NCBI GenBank assembly: GCA_905215345.1
Contig: CAJMPR010000024.1
Location: 1 to 60,694, forward strand
Direction: 5' to 3'
Length of the DNA stretch: 60,694 nucleotides
Origin: an uncultured bacterium
Lineage (GTDB): Bacteria > Bacteroidota > Bacteroidia > Bacteroidales > Bacteroidaceae
The position numbers were made by a program, and so were the translations under genes. The notes below the pieces were generated by a model. That model was not told the DNA's origin and did no database searches. It saw only the letters and a program-made list of their open reading frames with translations. Positions 1 to 8,456 of the stretch are shown piece after piece; the first letter of the stretch is position 1, and every line of letters begins with the position of its first letter.

Positions 1-16
1 AAAAGGGTGGCATAAC

Positions 17-56
17 AAAAAAAAGAAGGTATCCTTTTCAGACACCTTCTTTTTTT
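17..56. terminator. Bidirectional intrinsic terminator
   Basis: GAAGGT (25-30) pairs with ACCTTC (44-49). The stem is flanked by an A-run on the left and a T-run on the right, so it can end transcription on either strand. It lies 19 bases beyond the stop codon of the minus-strand amylase gene. Confidence 0.75.
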
Positions 57-67
57 ATTACCTGCAT

Positions 68-1918
68 TTATAGCTCAATTATCAGGGATTCACGTGGTTG
101 CATTTTCAGTTCTTCGGTTAGAATGATAGTTTTCCCGCTCAGGATATCTTTACCTTGCGTGGTGTCCTTCAATATCTCTTTATAGAATTTAAGGGGAACA
201 GTGGTTTCGGTGTCAGTTCCATTGAGCATTACAAATACTGTTTTACCTTCGTACTGTCTGGCATAGGCATAAACTCCGTTTTGTACCATAAATTGCGTCA
301 TACTACCTTTAGCAATAACATTATTACCTTTTCGCCAATTCAACAGCGTTTTGTAGAAGTCGTAGCATTCGTGCTGTTGCTTGTCACGTCCTGAAGTTGT
401 CAGGGCATTCTCTTTGTCATCAGCCCATCCGCCGGGGAAGTCTTTACGCACGTAGCCGTCGCTTTTGCTTTTTACACCATTCATCATGATTTCTGTTCCA
501 TAGTATAATTGAGGAATACGGCGCGTGGTTAGTAATAAAGCAGAGGCCTGTTTCAACATTGGCAGATTGTCTCCTTCGCCAAGGAAGCGGTCGGTGTCAT
601 GGTTTTCTATAAAGGCGAGAACAGATGCCGGATTGGGGTAGAGGAAGTCATATACAAAATTATTATATATACGGTCCAGCCCTTTAAACCAAGTTTCAGT
701 CTGTTCGGTCTTGGCTGTATTAATTTTGTCGAAGAAACTAAAATCCATCACGGTCTTTAGGTTACTGTTCTTGGGAGCGGAAAGCTTGGAATCTTTCTGC
801 CACCACGCAGTATAGGCCGGTTCAGTTACCCAGGTTTCGCCTACGGTGTTATAGTTAGGATATTCTTCATTCAATTCTTTCATCCAATTGCTCATGGCAT
901 CGTAATCAGCATATGGGTAAGTATCCATACGGATGCCGTCGATATTGGCATACTCAATCCACCAGAAACTATTCTGGACGAGATAACGGTATACATGCGG
1001 GTTCTTCTGATTGAGGTCTGGCATGGCGGTAACAAACCAACCGTCGTTCATTTGGTCGAAATCATATTGAGATACATACGGATCGATGTGTGGAGTGAGT
1101 TTGAAAGAGGTTTGTACAAATTTTTTTTCATGATCGGGGTTGTTGAACCAATCCTTGGCAGGCATATCTTTTATCCATACATGTTCTACACCGCAATGAT
1201 TGAAAATCATATCCATTACAATTTTGATCCCTCTTGCATGAGCCTTTTCAATAAGTTCCTTATATTCTTCATTAGTACCGAAACGCGGATCTACTTTATA
1301 ATAATCGGTAGTGGCATATCCGTGATAGGAACCGCCGGTCATATTGTTTTCCAATACCGGGGTAAACCAGAGAGCCGTTACACCCAAGTCGGAAAAGTAA
1401 TCCAGATTTTGCTGTATGCCGGCAAGGTCTCCGCCATGACGGGCGTTAGGATCATTACGGTCTACTTTGTATTCTGCCAACCCCGCTATCTGGTCATTGC
1501 CCGGGTTGCCGTTGGCAAAACGGTCGGGCATCAGAAGGTAGAGCGCATCTGATGCGTCGAAACCTTTGTGCTCGCAACCTTTCTTGTTGCGGGCTTTTAA
1601 CTCGTATTCCTCAACCAGCTTTTTCTTGCCTTGCGCAAAGGTGAGGGCTATTTTACCGGGTTTAACATCTTTGGCAAGATTTAGATAAACCAGTAAATAA
1701 TTATTGCTTTCCAATTTGACGGTACTACTTAGAGAGACACCGGGATAGTTCACAGATACTGCGGCATTACCAATGTCTTCACCATATACCATTAGTTGCA
1801 GTTCGGTATTTTGCATTCCGGCATACCAAAACGGTGGGTCGATTTTGTTTACGTTCATGGCTGCATACGTGCTTAAGGATAATAGGAGTGTTCCTAAAAT
1901 GAAGAATACTTTTTTCAT
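68..1918 (-). CDS. Secreted GH13 alpha-amylase / neopullulanase-like glycoside hydrolase
   Basis: This enzyme of about 616 residues hydrolyses alpha-glucans. A signal peptide (residues 1-20, ending TYA-A) is followed by an N-terminal beta-sandwich like that of cyclomaltodextrinases (about 24-110), then the GH13 barrel. Visible catalytic motifs are DMIFNH (236-241), the nucleophile Asp332 in GIRMD, acid/base Glu361 in GETW and Asp441 in ENHDTD. Length and layout resemble the SusA neopullulanase of B. thetaiotaomicron, but no susB-G genes are adjacent, so I give no symbol. There is no lipobox, so a periplasmic location is likely. A LacI-type inverted repeat lies upstream (1991-2019). Family call is firm; exact substrate is inferred. 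Confidence 0.93.
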   Translation of the reverse strand: MKKVFFILGTLLLSLSTYAAMNVNKIDPPFWYAGMQNTELQLMVYGEDIGNAAVSVNYPGVSLSSTVKLESNNYLLVYLNLAKDVKPGKIALTFAQGKKKLVEEYELKARNKKGCEHKGFDASDALYLLMPDRFANGNPGNDQIAGLAEYKVDRNDPNARHGGDLAGIQQNLDYFSDLGVTALWFTPVLENNMTGGSYHGYATTDYYKVDPRFGTNEEYKELIEKAHARGIKIVMDMIFNHCGVEHVWIKDMPAKDWFNNPDHEKKFVQTSFKLTPHIDPYVSQYDFDQMNDGWFVTAMPDLNQKNPHVYRYLVQNSFWWIEYANIDGIRMDTYPYADYDAMSNWMKELNEEYPNYNTVGETWVTEPAYTAWWQKDSKLSAPKNSNLKTVMDFSFFDKINTAKTEQTETWFKGLDRIYNNFVYDFLYPNPASVLAFIENHDTDRFLGEGDNLPMLKQASALLLTTRRIPQLYYGTEIMMNGVKSKSDGYVRKDFPGGWADDKENALTTSGRDKQQHECYDFYKTLLNWRKGNNVIAKGSMTQFMVQNGVYAYARQYEGKTVFVMLNGTDTETTVPLKFYKEILKDTTQGKDILSGKTIILTEELKMQPRESLIIEL

Positions 1919-1960
1919 GATATTAGCTTTTCGTTGTTTTCTGTGCTAATTTAAAACAAA

Positions 1961-1989
1961 TAGCGGAGAAAGCTGCTGCTACTCCGCTA
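1961..1989 (-). terminator. Hairpin in the TPR-amylase gap, probable terminator
   Basis: TAGCGGAG (1961-1968) pairs perfectly with CTCCGCTA (1982-1989). On the minus strand the stem is followed by TTTGTTTT, fitting a terminator for the upstream TPR gene. It could also lie in the amylase leader. Confidence 0.55.
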
Positions 1990-1990
1990 T

Positions 1991-2019
1991 AAACGTTTGT
2001 GTATGTTATGCAAACGTTT
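1991..2019. promoter_or_regulatory. AAACGTTTG inverted repeat, LacI-family-like operator
   Basis: AAACGTTTG (1991-1999) and CAAACGTTT (2011-2019) form a perfect 9-bp inverted repeat with an 11-bp spacer. Each arm contains the AACGTT palindrome typical of LacI/PurR-type operators. The next gene downstream on the minus strand is the GH13 amylase, so control by a sugar-responsive LacI regulator encoded outside this window is plausible. Confidence 0.45.
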
Positions 2020-2058
2020 TCATTCTATTTCCTTGATAGATTTCAACAAACTCTTATC

Positions 2059-3384
2059 TTATTGCTCGGGAACTTTACCTTTAAAGAAGTCTTCTGTCTT
2101 CTTGTGATCCTGTAAGCTTTTTAACCACGCTTCGGCGGCATTGTAATAGTTTGTTTCCCCCAACACTATATTTCCTTCATTGTCTATTTCCGGTTGTTGT
2201 TCCTTGTTTTCTTGGGGGCGAGTCTTTAAAAAGGCTTCCAGATAATACGCTGCGTTTTTCGGATCGTTTAACCGGTAATGATAGACATATGCAATGTCAT
2301 ATAATAGTTTATGGTTGTTCTGCTCATACTTTTGATACCGTTCTTTGATAGTTGCTATTTGTTCTTTATATTGATAGGCCATTTTGTAGCAATCTGCCAT
2401 ACCTATATACAGTCGTACCATTGCCGTATCTTGAGGAACCGAAAGTTTGATTGCATCTTGCAGGTATTTTACACCGTCTTCTTTCCATGAAGTTTTTGCA
2501 CAGGAACGTCCCAAGTAGTAAAGTAGATTTATGTTTTGAGGGTCATATTTACGGGCTGCTTCCAACATGTCATGTGCTCCATAATAATTTTCCTTTGCAT
2601 AGTAACTGATTCCCAGATAATAACATGTGTGAAATGAACTGTCTCCCTGATTTACTAAATTTTCATAGCGCTGTATAGCGGTAGTATAATCTTTTTTCAG
2701 GCAATAAGCCAATGCGTTTTGGCGGTTAACATCAATATTGGTAGAGTCAATTTGCCTGTATTTTTCAGTAATCTCAATCGCTGCATCGTAATGTTTGCCG
2801 GCTATAAAAAGATTACCTAATTTGGCTGCTGAGAGGTAATCATCCGGGTATTTTTCCTGAATCATTAGATAACAGCCGCTTGCCGGTAAAAAATCATTCA
2901 TGCCTTCAAAACTTTGTGCCTGCAAATGTAGTGCGACGGCACTGCTGTCCCTTTCGGTGAGTAAACTGCTTTCTCCCAACGCTTCCTGAAATTTCTGCAA
3001 GCTTAATAACAGGCTGATGTATTGTATCCTGACATATTTATTGTCTGGATTCAGATCGATTGCTTTTTGATAGTAACCTAATGCTTGTTGGTATTTGGCC
3101 AGGCTTTTACAACATTCTGCTACTTCGATGTAGGCACGCGGATTTAATGAATCTTGACTTGTGATTTGCTGGAATACCTTGAGCGCTTCCATATTATTTC
3201 CAAGTCCTTTTAATGCTTTTCCCTTCTGATAAAGCAACGGAATGGTCGGTGTTTCCCGGCTAATGAGCATGAGAGCGTTTTCATAATCATAATTCGCCAT
3301 TGCCTCCTGGATTGAACTTGTTTTCTGTGCCATTGAAAGCGTGCAGCAGGTACAAAGACATAAAGAGATTAGTATGTTTTTCAT
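2059..3384 (-). CDS. Secreted tetratricopeptide-repeat protein
   Basis: About 441 residues. I start at the ATG at 3384 because an AGGA box precedes it and it gives a signal peptide (MKNILISLCLCTCCTLSMAQ); the open frame extends 36 bases further upstream. The mature protein is a solenoid of TPR units, with typical segments such as PRAYIEVAECCKSLAKYQQA and CYYLGISYYAKENYYGAHDM. It is probably a periplasmic protein-protein interaction scaffold. No catalytic domain is visible. It is upstream of the amylase on the same strand, but the hairpin at 1961-1989 separates them. Partner unknown. Confidence 0.85.
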   Translation of the reverse strand: MKNILISLCLCTCCTLSMAQKTSSIQEAMANYDYENALMLISRETPTIPLLYQKGKALKGLGNNMEALKVFQQITSQDSLNPRAYIEVAECCKSLAKYQQALGYYQKAIDLNPDNKYVRIQYISLLLSLQKFQEALGESSLLTERDSSAVALHLQAQSFEGMNDFLPASGCYLMIQEKYPDDYLSAAKLGNLFIAGKHYDAAIEITEKYRQIDSTNIDVNRQNALAYCLKKDYTTAIQRYENLVNQGDSSFHTCYYLGISYYAKENYYGAHDMLEAARKYDPQNINLLYYLGRSCAKTSWKEDGVKYLQDAIKLSVPQDTAMVRLYIGMADCYKMAYQYKEQIATIKERYQKYEQNNHKLLYDIAYVYHYRLNDPKNAAYYLEAFLKTRPQENKEQQPEIDNEGNIVLGETNYYNAAEAWLKSLQDHKKTEDFFKGKVPEQ

Positions 3385-3486
3385 TTTTCCTAACTTTAGT
3401 GTGTCGTTAATTGAGCACAAATTACTAAAAAAAACTTGTTTATGAAAAGAGCCTGAGGCGTTTTAGATAGATTAACACAAAAAGAA

Positions 3487-3512
3487 AGCGCCCCTTCCGT
3501 AGAAGAGGCGCT
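3487..3512 (-). terminator. Terminator of the methylmalonyl-CoA decarboxylase operon
   Basis: AGCGCCCCTTC (3487-3497) pairs with GAAGAGGCGCT (3502-3512), with one mismatch and a 4-base loop. On the minus strand it is followed by CTTTCTTTTTG. It lies about 25 bases past the mmdB stop codon. Confidence 0.8.
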
Positions 3513-3537
3513 GGTCTTATAGATATTAATAATATTT

Positions 3538-4698
3538 TTACATTAAGAATCCTAACAGGATACCGGCCGCTACTGCAGAACCGATTACACCTGCGACATT
3601 CGGGCCCATGGCATGCATCAACAAATAGTTGGTCGGATCGTATTCCAAACCTACAATTTGAGAAATACGTGCAGAGTCCGGTACGGCTGATACACCGGCA
3701 TTACCAATCAACGGGTTGATCTTATTTCCTTTCTTCAAGAAGATATTGAATATCTTCACGAAAAGTACACCCGAAGCTGTAGCCACGATGAATGAGAAAG
3801 CACCCAAGCCGAAGATCCACAATGAGTCGGTAGTCAGGAATTCTGATGCTTGTGTAGAAGCACCTACTGTCAAACCGAGTAGAATTGTAATTGTATCGAT
3901 TAACGGACCACTTGCTGTATTTGCCAGACGACGGGTTACACCACTTTCTTTTAATAAGTTACCGAAGAACAGCATACCCAGCAAAGGCAGACCGGATGGA
4001 ACGAGGAAACAGGTTAGCAACAAACCGATAATCGGGAACATTACTTTTTCTGTATGGGAAACAACACGTGGAGGTTTCATACGGATCAATCGTTCGTCCT
4101 TGTTGGTCAGCAAACGCATGATAGGCGGTTGTATTACAGGTACCAATGCCATATAAGAATAGGCTGATACTGCAATTGCGCCCATTAAGTTAGGAGCCAA
4201 CTTGGAAGAAAGGAAGATAGCCGTCGGACCGTCAGCACCACCGATAATACCAATTGCACCGGCTTGCATCGGATCGAAACCGATAGCCAAAGCTGTCATA
4301 TAAGCACCAAAAATACCAAACTGTGCTGCTGCACCAATCAACATTAATTTTGGATTCGAAATCAAGGCGGAAAAGTCTGTCATGGCACCGATGCCTAAGA
4401 ATATAAGTGGCGGATACCAACCGGAAGTTACTCCTTGATAAAGAATATTAAGTACAGAACCTTCTTCATAAATACCGACTTTCAATCCAGCTTCCATGTT
4501 GAAGGGGATATTACCAATGAGCATACCGAAACCGATAGGAATCAGCAGCATTGGCTCAAATTCTTTGGCAACTGCCAAATAGATGAAAAACAAACCTACC
4601 AGAATCATTATCAGGTGCTGATACGTTGCATTGGCAAAACCCGTATAAGTCCAGAAGTCGGCAAGATTGTTTCCTAAAAATGTGATAAATTCTCCCAT
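3538..4698 (-). CDS. mmdB: Na+-translocating decarboxylase beta subunit (methylmalonyl-CoA / oxaloacetate type)
   Basis: This is the integral-membrane subunit of a biotin-dependent decarboxylase. It decarboxylates carboxybiotin and pumps Na+ outward. Of 386 residues most are hydrophobic. The GGADGPTAI signature (about 153-161) carries the Asp that binds Na+ in OadB homologues; the SYSYMALVP segment and the C-terminal NAGVSAVPDSARISQ and GPNVAGVIGS regions match the family. I choose the ATG at 4698, one base after the stop of the biotin carrier, over a TTG three codons upstream. The neighbouring carboxyltransferase and epimerase point to methylmalonyl-CoA rather than oxaloacetate. Confidence 0.93.
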   Translation of the reverse strand: MGEFITFLGNNLADFWTYTGFANATYQHLIMILVGLFFIYLAVAKEFEPMLLIPIGFGMLIGNIPFNMEAGLKVGIYEEGSVLNILYQGVTSGWYPPLIFLGIGAMTDFSALISNPKLMLIGAAAQFGIFGAYMTALAIGFDPMQAGAIGIIGGADGPTAIFLSSKLAPNLMGAIAVSAYSYMALVPVIQPPIMRLLTNKDERLIRMKPPRVVSHTEKVMFPIIGLLLTCFLVPSGLPLLGMLFFGNLLKESGVTRRLANTASGPLIDTITILLGLTVGASTQASEFLTTDSLWIFGLGAFSFIVATASGVLFVKIFNIFLKKGNKINPLIGNAGVSAVPDSARISQIVGLEYDPTNYLLMHAMGPNVAGVIGSAVAAGILLGFLM

Positions 4699-4699
4699 A

Positions 4700-5131
4700 T
4701 TATTCAATAATTACAAGGTCAGTACCTTCGAGTACGGATTCTCCTTTACTAACATTAATAGCGGTAATTTTACCATCTTTATCAGCGTTGATGTTGTTCT
4801 CCATTTTCATGGCTTCCAGAATAATAATTACCTGGCCTTTTTTCACTGTATCACCAACATTAACTTTAATGTCCAGAATAACACCGGGCAACGGAGATTT
4901 TACACCTGATTTTCCGGTAGAAGGAGCGGCCGGTTTAACTACCTGAGTTGTAGGTGCGGCAGGAGCAGTTGCTGCCGGACGTACCACGGGTTTAACAACC
5001 ACTTTGGGTGCTTTCTCCATCTCTACATTATAAGGAGTACCGTTCACTTCTACGTGCGCGATATTTTCTTCTATATCTCCAATGGTAACGTTGTACGTGT
5101 TACCGTTGATTTTATATTTATATTCTTTCAT
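4700..5131 (-). CDS. mmdC: Biotin carboxyl carrier protein of the decarboxylase
   Basis: This 143-residue protein carries CO2 from the carboxyltransferase to the membrane beta subunit. The layout is an N-terminal domain (1-40), a flexible Ala/Pro/Val-rich linker (about 41-76), then a biotinyl domain with the EAMKME motif; Lys109 is the predicted biotinylation site. Its stop codon is one base from the mmdB start and it lies 23 bases after the OadG-like gene, indicating tight co-translation. Confidence 0.95.
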   Translation of the reverse strand: MKEYKYKINGNTYNVTIGDIEENIAHVEVNGTPYNVEMEKAPKVVVKPVVRPAATAPAAPTTQVVKPAAPSTGKSGVKSPLPGVILDIKVNVGDTVKKGQVIIILEAMKMENNINADKDGKITAINVSKGESVLEGTDLVIIE

Positions 5132-5154
5132 CGTTTTATCTTTTTAAAGGTAAC

Positions 5155-6087
5155 TTACTTTTTGTGAGGATTTTCACGCAACGTGTAAATCTTGGAACTC
5201 CACGGTGAATAGCTGCGTTTTACACGGGTGATGGTAAGTATGGTATCTTCCACATCGTGTACGTCACTCTGTAATTCATGCATAGCCATTGCAATGGCGG
5301 CAAAGACTTCACCCGGAGCTTCTCCAAGTTGTTTCTCTTTAGCTTCACGTTTGTCAGTGATGCCCTTCACACGCATAGCATTACGCTTGCTGAGGTTGAC
5401 AGATATCTTTCCGACAACTTTGAATGAAATGTAAAGAAGAATTAATCCTACGAATACTACGCTCATAGCTGAAATAGCCATACCAATTCCAATTTCGTCA
5501 TGTTGTTCGAAATTTTCCATTTTGGCATTGCCGTCAATGGTCTTGTTATTCGTACTTGGAGTTACATATTTGTCTTTACTTTCACCTTTTACTTCCCACT
5601 GGTCTGCAGCATCGCTAACGCGAGCATAAGACTGGTTGGTCTTTAGTAAGCCTGCCGGAATAACGACTTGATCAAGTAGTTTTCTACCTGAATCATATAA
5701 ACCAATCCAGTTGTTACTCAAAGTATCCAGTTTGAAATTCGTGTGGAATGTTCCGCGTCTTGGTTCACCATCTGCCCAGAACAATGCATGCTGACGAGGC
5801 TTTACCAATGTCAGAATGTCACCTTTTGGGATAAAGTAAGTAGCGGTATCACCTGGCTGGCTGCTGAATTTAAGATAGCAACCTGCAAGGTCCGCACTAC
5901 CGAATGATCTGTTGAATATTTCAATCCATGGACTGTGCATGCCGTAATCATCCTGATAGTTGCTTTCGTTGTCCACCAGCACCTCATTCAGTAACAGCTT
6001 GTTATTTGATTTCTGCTCCTTACAGGAAGAACAGAAACCTAACACCAGCATCAATGAAAGGAATATCCCGATTTTTGTTTTACTCAT
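5155..6087 (-). CDS. Lipoprotein fusing a lamin-tail domain to an OadG-type gamma subunit
   Basis: About 310 residues. I choose the ATG at 6087 because it gives a clean lipoprotein signal (GFCSSC-KEQ); the open frame runs 51 bases further upstream into mmdA. After the Cys comes a lamin-tail-like beta-sandwich (LLLNEVLVDN, SPWIEIFNRS, about residues 30-150). A single membrane helix follows (IGIGMAISAMSVVFVGLILL) with a basic cytoplasmic tail, as in OadG, the small assembly subunit of Na+ pumps. The predicted topology has an extra-cytoplasmic sandwich tethered by lipid and helix. OadG proteins in other phyla are usually under 100 residues, so the periplasmic domain is an addition. Its role is unknown. 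Confidence 0.85.
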   Translation of the reverse strand: MSKTKIGIFLSLMLVLGFCSSCKEQKSNNKLLLNEVLVDNESNYQDDYGMHSPWIEIFNRSFGSADLAGCYLKFSSQPGDTATYFIPKGDILTLVKPRQHALFWADGEPRRGTFHTNFKLDTLSNNWIGLYDSGRKLLDQVVIPAGLLKTNQSYARVSDAADQWEVKGESKDKYVTPSTNNKTIDGNAKMENFEQHDEIGIGMAISAMSVVFVGLILLYISFKVVGKISVNLSKRNAMRVKGITDKREAKEKQLGEAPGEVFAAIAMAMHELQSDVHDVEDTILTITRVKRSYSPWSSKIYTLRENPHKK

Positions 6088-6118
6088 AATCGTTCTTGTT
6101 TTAACGTAAAAAGCTTGA

Positions 6119-7672
6119 TTACAAAGGAATATTACCATGCTTCTTAGCCGGGTTAGTCAATTTCTTAGTTTGCAACTGCTGCAATGCACGGATAATGCGG
6201 AAACGTGTATTACGCGGTTCGATAACATCATCAATGTATCCATATTTAGCAGCATTGTAAGGGTTGGCAAACAATTTGGTGTATTCAGCTTCTTTCTCAG
6301 CCAGGAAGGCAGCCGGATCTTGTTGTTCCTTAGCTTCACGGGCATACAATACTTCTACGGCACCTGCGCCACCCATTACTGCAATTTCGGCAGTAGGCCA
6401 TGCATAGTTCATATCTCCGCGTAGTTGCTTACAGCTCATTACAATGTGTGAACCACCGTAAGATTTACGTAAGGTGATAGTAACTTTAGGTACGGTAGCC
6501 TCGCCGTAAGCATACAGCAACTTAGCACCGTGCAGGATAACAGCATTGTATTCCTGACCTGTTCCCGGAAGGAAGCCCGGTACGTCTACCAATGATACGA
6601 TAGGGATATTGAAGGCATCGCAGAAACGAACGAAACGCGCACCCTTACGAGAAGCATTGCTGTCGAGTACACCTGCCAAATACTTAGGTTGGTTGGCAAC
6701 GATTCCTACGGACTGTCCGTTGAAACGTGCGAAGCCGATAATCATATTCTTGGAATAGTCTTTCTGGATTTCAAGGAATTCACCGTTATCCACAATAGCA
6801 CCGATTACTTCGTACATATCATACGGTTTGTTCGGGTTATCAGGAATAATATCATTCAAAGAATCTTCCAGACGGTCGATTGGGTCTGTACAATCTACGT
6901 AAGGAGCTTCTTCCAGATTGTTTTGCGGGATGTAACCTAAAAGTTTACGAATCAAAGCCAATCCTTCTTCTTCGGTTTTAGCAGTGAAATGAGTAACACC
7001 TGATTTTGTAGAGTGAACGCTGGCACCACCCAGATTTTCCTGGCTAACGTCTTCGCCTGTTACGGTTTTTACAACCTTAGGACCTGTCAGGAACATATAG
7101 GAAGTTCCTTCCATCATTAATGTAAAGTCCGTCAAAGCAGGAGAATATACAGCACCACCGGCACAAGGACCGAAGATACCGGAAATCTGTGGAATTACAC
7201 CGGAAGCAAGAATGTTACGTTGGAAAATTTCAGCGTAACCGGCCAGTGCATTGATACCTTCTTGGATACGTGCGCCACCTGAGTCGTTGATACCGATACA
7301 GGGAGCTCCCATTTTCATGGCTTGATCCATGATTTTACAGATCTTCAGAGACATCGTTTCCGACAAAGAGCCGGCGGAAACAGTGAAGTCCTGTGCAAAG
7401 ATGTAAACCAATCGGCCTTCAATAGTACCGCAACCGGTTACTACACCATCGCCTGGATAATGCTTCTTGTCCATGCCGAAGTTGGTGCATCTGTGCTCAA
7501 CGAACATGTCCATTTCTTCAAAACTACCTTCGTCAAGGAGCATAGCTATACGCTCGCGAGCTGTATATTTTCCTTTCTCGTGTTGCTTGGCAATCGCTTT
7601 TTCACCACCACCGAGGCGCGCAGCAGTGCGGCGGTCAATAAGCTCTTTAATTTTTTCAAGTTGATTACTCAT
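6119..7672 (-). CDS. mmdA: Methylmalonyl-CoA decarboxylase alpha subunit (carboxyltransferase)
   Basis: 517 residues of the acyl-CoA carboxyltransferase family. It moves the carboxyl group of methylmalonyl-CoA to biotin, releasing propionyl-CoA. Crotonase-fold oxyanion motifs are visible: SGGARIQEG (131-139), GPCAGGAVYSPA (168-179) and, in the C-terminal half, RKSYGGSHIVMSCKQLRGD. The protein matches propionyl-CoA carboxylase beta subunits too, but no biotin carboxylase gene is present, while a Na+-pump beta subunit is. It therefore works as a decarboxylase here. Confidence 0.93.
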   Translation of the reverse strand: MSNQLEKIKELIDRRTAARLGGGEKAIAKQHEKGKYTARERIAMLLDEGSFEEMDMFVEHRCTNFGMDKKHYPGDGVVTGCGTIEGRLVYIFAQDFTVSAGSLSETMSLKICKIMDQAMKMGAPCIGINDSGGARIQEGINALAGYAEIFQRNILASGVIPQISGIFGPCAGGAVYSPALTDFTLMMEGTSYMFLTGPKVVKTVTGEDVSQENLGGASVHSTKSGVTHFTAKTEEEGLALIRKLLGYIPQNNLEEAPYVDCTDPIDRLEDSLNDIIPDNPNKPYDMYEVIGAIVDNGEFLEIQKDYSKNMIIGFARFNGQSVGIVANQPKYLAGVLDSNASRKGARFVRFCDAFNIPIVSLVDVPGFLPGTGQEYNAVILHGAKLLYAYGEATVPKVTITLRKSYGGSHIVMSCKQLRGDMNYAWPTAEIAVMGGAGAVEVLYAREAKEQQDPAAFLAEKEAEYTKLFANPYNAAKYGYIDDVIEPRNTRFRIIRALQQLQTKKLTNPAKKHGNIPL

Positions 7673-7683
7673 CTTATTTAATT

Positions 7684-7790
7684 TATGATTGATAATTTAT
7701 GACTTATGACGTATGACTTCTTGATTTATGATTTGCCTGCATATAACATAGTCCTGCACAGGATTAATCATAAACCCTAAATCATAAATC
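7684..7790. repeat. Inverted repeat built from TTATGA words between mce and mmdA
   Basis: GATTTATGATTT (7723-7734) is a perfect 12-bp inverted repeat of AAATCATAAATC (7779-7790). The left side also holds tandem heptamers TTATGAC, TTATGAC, GTATGAC. The right arm abuts the mce stop codon. The architecture matches elements at 11209, 42953 and 43470 although the word differs. Confidence 0.7.
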
Positions 7791-8204
7791 TTATGCTTTC
7801 TCACAAAGTTCTGTCAATACACCCAGAGTTGATTTCGGGTGAAGGAATGCGATATTCAAACCTTCTGCTCCTTTGCGGGGGGCTTTGTCGATAAGACGGA
7901 TCTCTTTTGCTTCAACTTCGGCAAGTCCATTAGCCACTCCGTCTTCTACTGCAAATGCCAAATGGTGCATACCACCGTTACCATTGTTCTTTTCGATGAA
8001 CTTGGCAATGGTACTTTCCGGAGAAGTTGGTTCCAGTAACTCAATCTTTACATCGCCTACTTTCAAAAAAGCAGTTCTCACTTTTTGATCTTCTACGGTT
8101 TCGATGTTGTAGCATTTTAAACCTAATACATTTTCGTAGTACGGAAGGGCTTCTTCAATGCTATTTACAGCAATGCCCAAGTGTTCAATGTGTGAAATCT
8201 TCAT
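7791..8204 (-). CDS. mce: Methylmalonyl-CoA epimerase
   Basis: A 137-residue VOC/glyoxalase-fold metalloenzyme that interconverts (2R)- and (2S)-methylmalonyl-CoA. Two beta-alpha-beta-beta-beta modules are recognisable (KISHIEHLGIAV and GMHHLAFAVED). Likely metal ligands are His8, a His at 80/81 and Glu132. It is the first gene of the operon and supplies the isomer used by the decarboxylase. Succinate is thereby turned into propionate with energy stored as a Na+ gradient. Confidence 0.93.
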   Translation of the reverse strand: MKISHIEHLGIAVNSIEEALPYYENVLGLKCYNIETVEDQKVRTAFLKVGDVKIELLEPTSPESTIAKFIEKNNGNGGMHHLAFAVEDGVANGLAEVEAKEIRLIDKAPRKGAEGLNIAFLHPKSTLGVLTELCEKA

Positions 8205-8395
8205 AACTATTTTTATTAATGTTGGTATTTAATCCTAAATTAGAGTATAAAACAGCACAAAGAAAGGGATTTCTAATCGAATAAAGAAATATTTCGTCAA
8301 TTAATTATGTGAAGATTAAGACTGGGAAAGTTTTTTTTAGAATTACATTCCTATTGTTGTTTGTCAGGTTTATATAGCTTGGTTTTTTGTAAAAA

Positions 8396-8428
8396 AGAGA
8401 GTGAAAAGCATTTTTTGTTATATCTTTG
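8396..8428 (+). promoter_or_regulatory. Bacteroides-type promoter for the cation antiporter gene
   Basis: TTTG (8396-8399), a 21-base spacer and TATCTTTG (8421-8428) match the Bacteroides -33/-7 consensus. Because it lies inside the longer open frame, it supports the ATG at 8457 as the true start. Confidence 0.75.
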
Positions 8429-8456
8429 TCAACAGAAATACAATCGGAGAAATATT

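Noticed and set aside
995..1552. Long open frame on the plus strand inside the amylase gene
   Set aside because: It is antisense to a gene with full catalytic motifs and its translation shows no family pattern.
6119..6138. Overlap of the OadG-like gene with mmdA
   Set aside because: It exists only if an upstream start is used; the lipoprotein start at 6087 leaves a 31-base gap.
8361..8456. N-terminal extension of the cation antiporter
   Set aside because: It contains a consensus promoter, so it cannot be translated from that transcript; the GGAG-preceded ATG at 8457 fits better.
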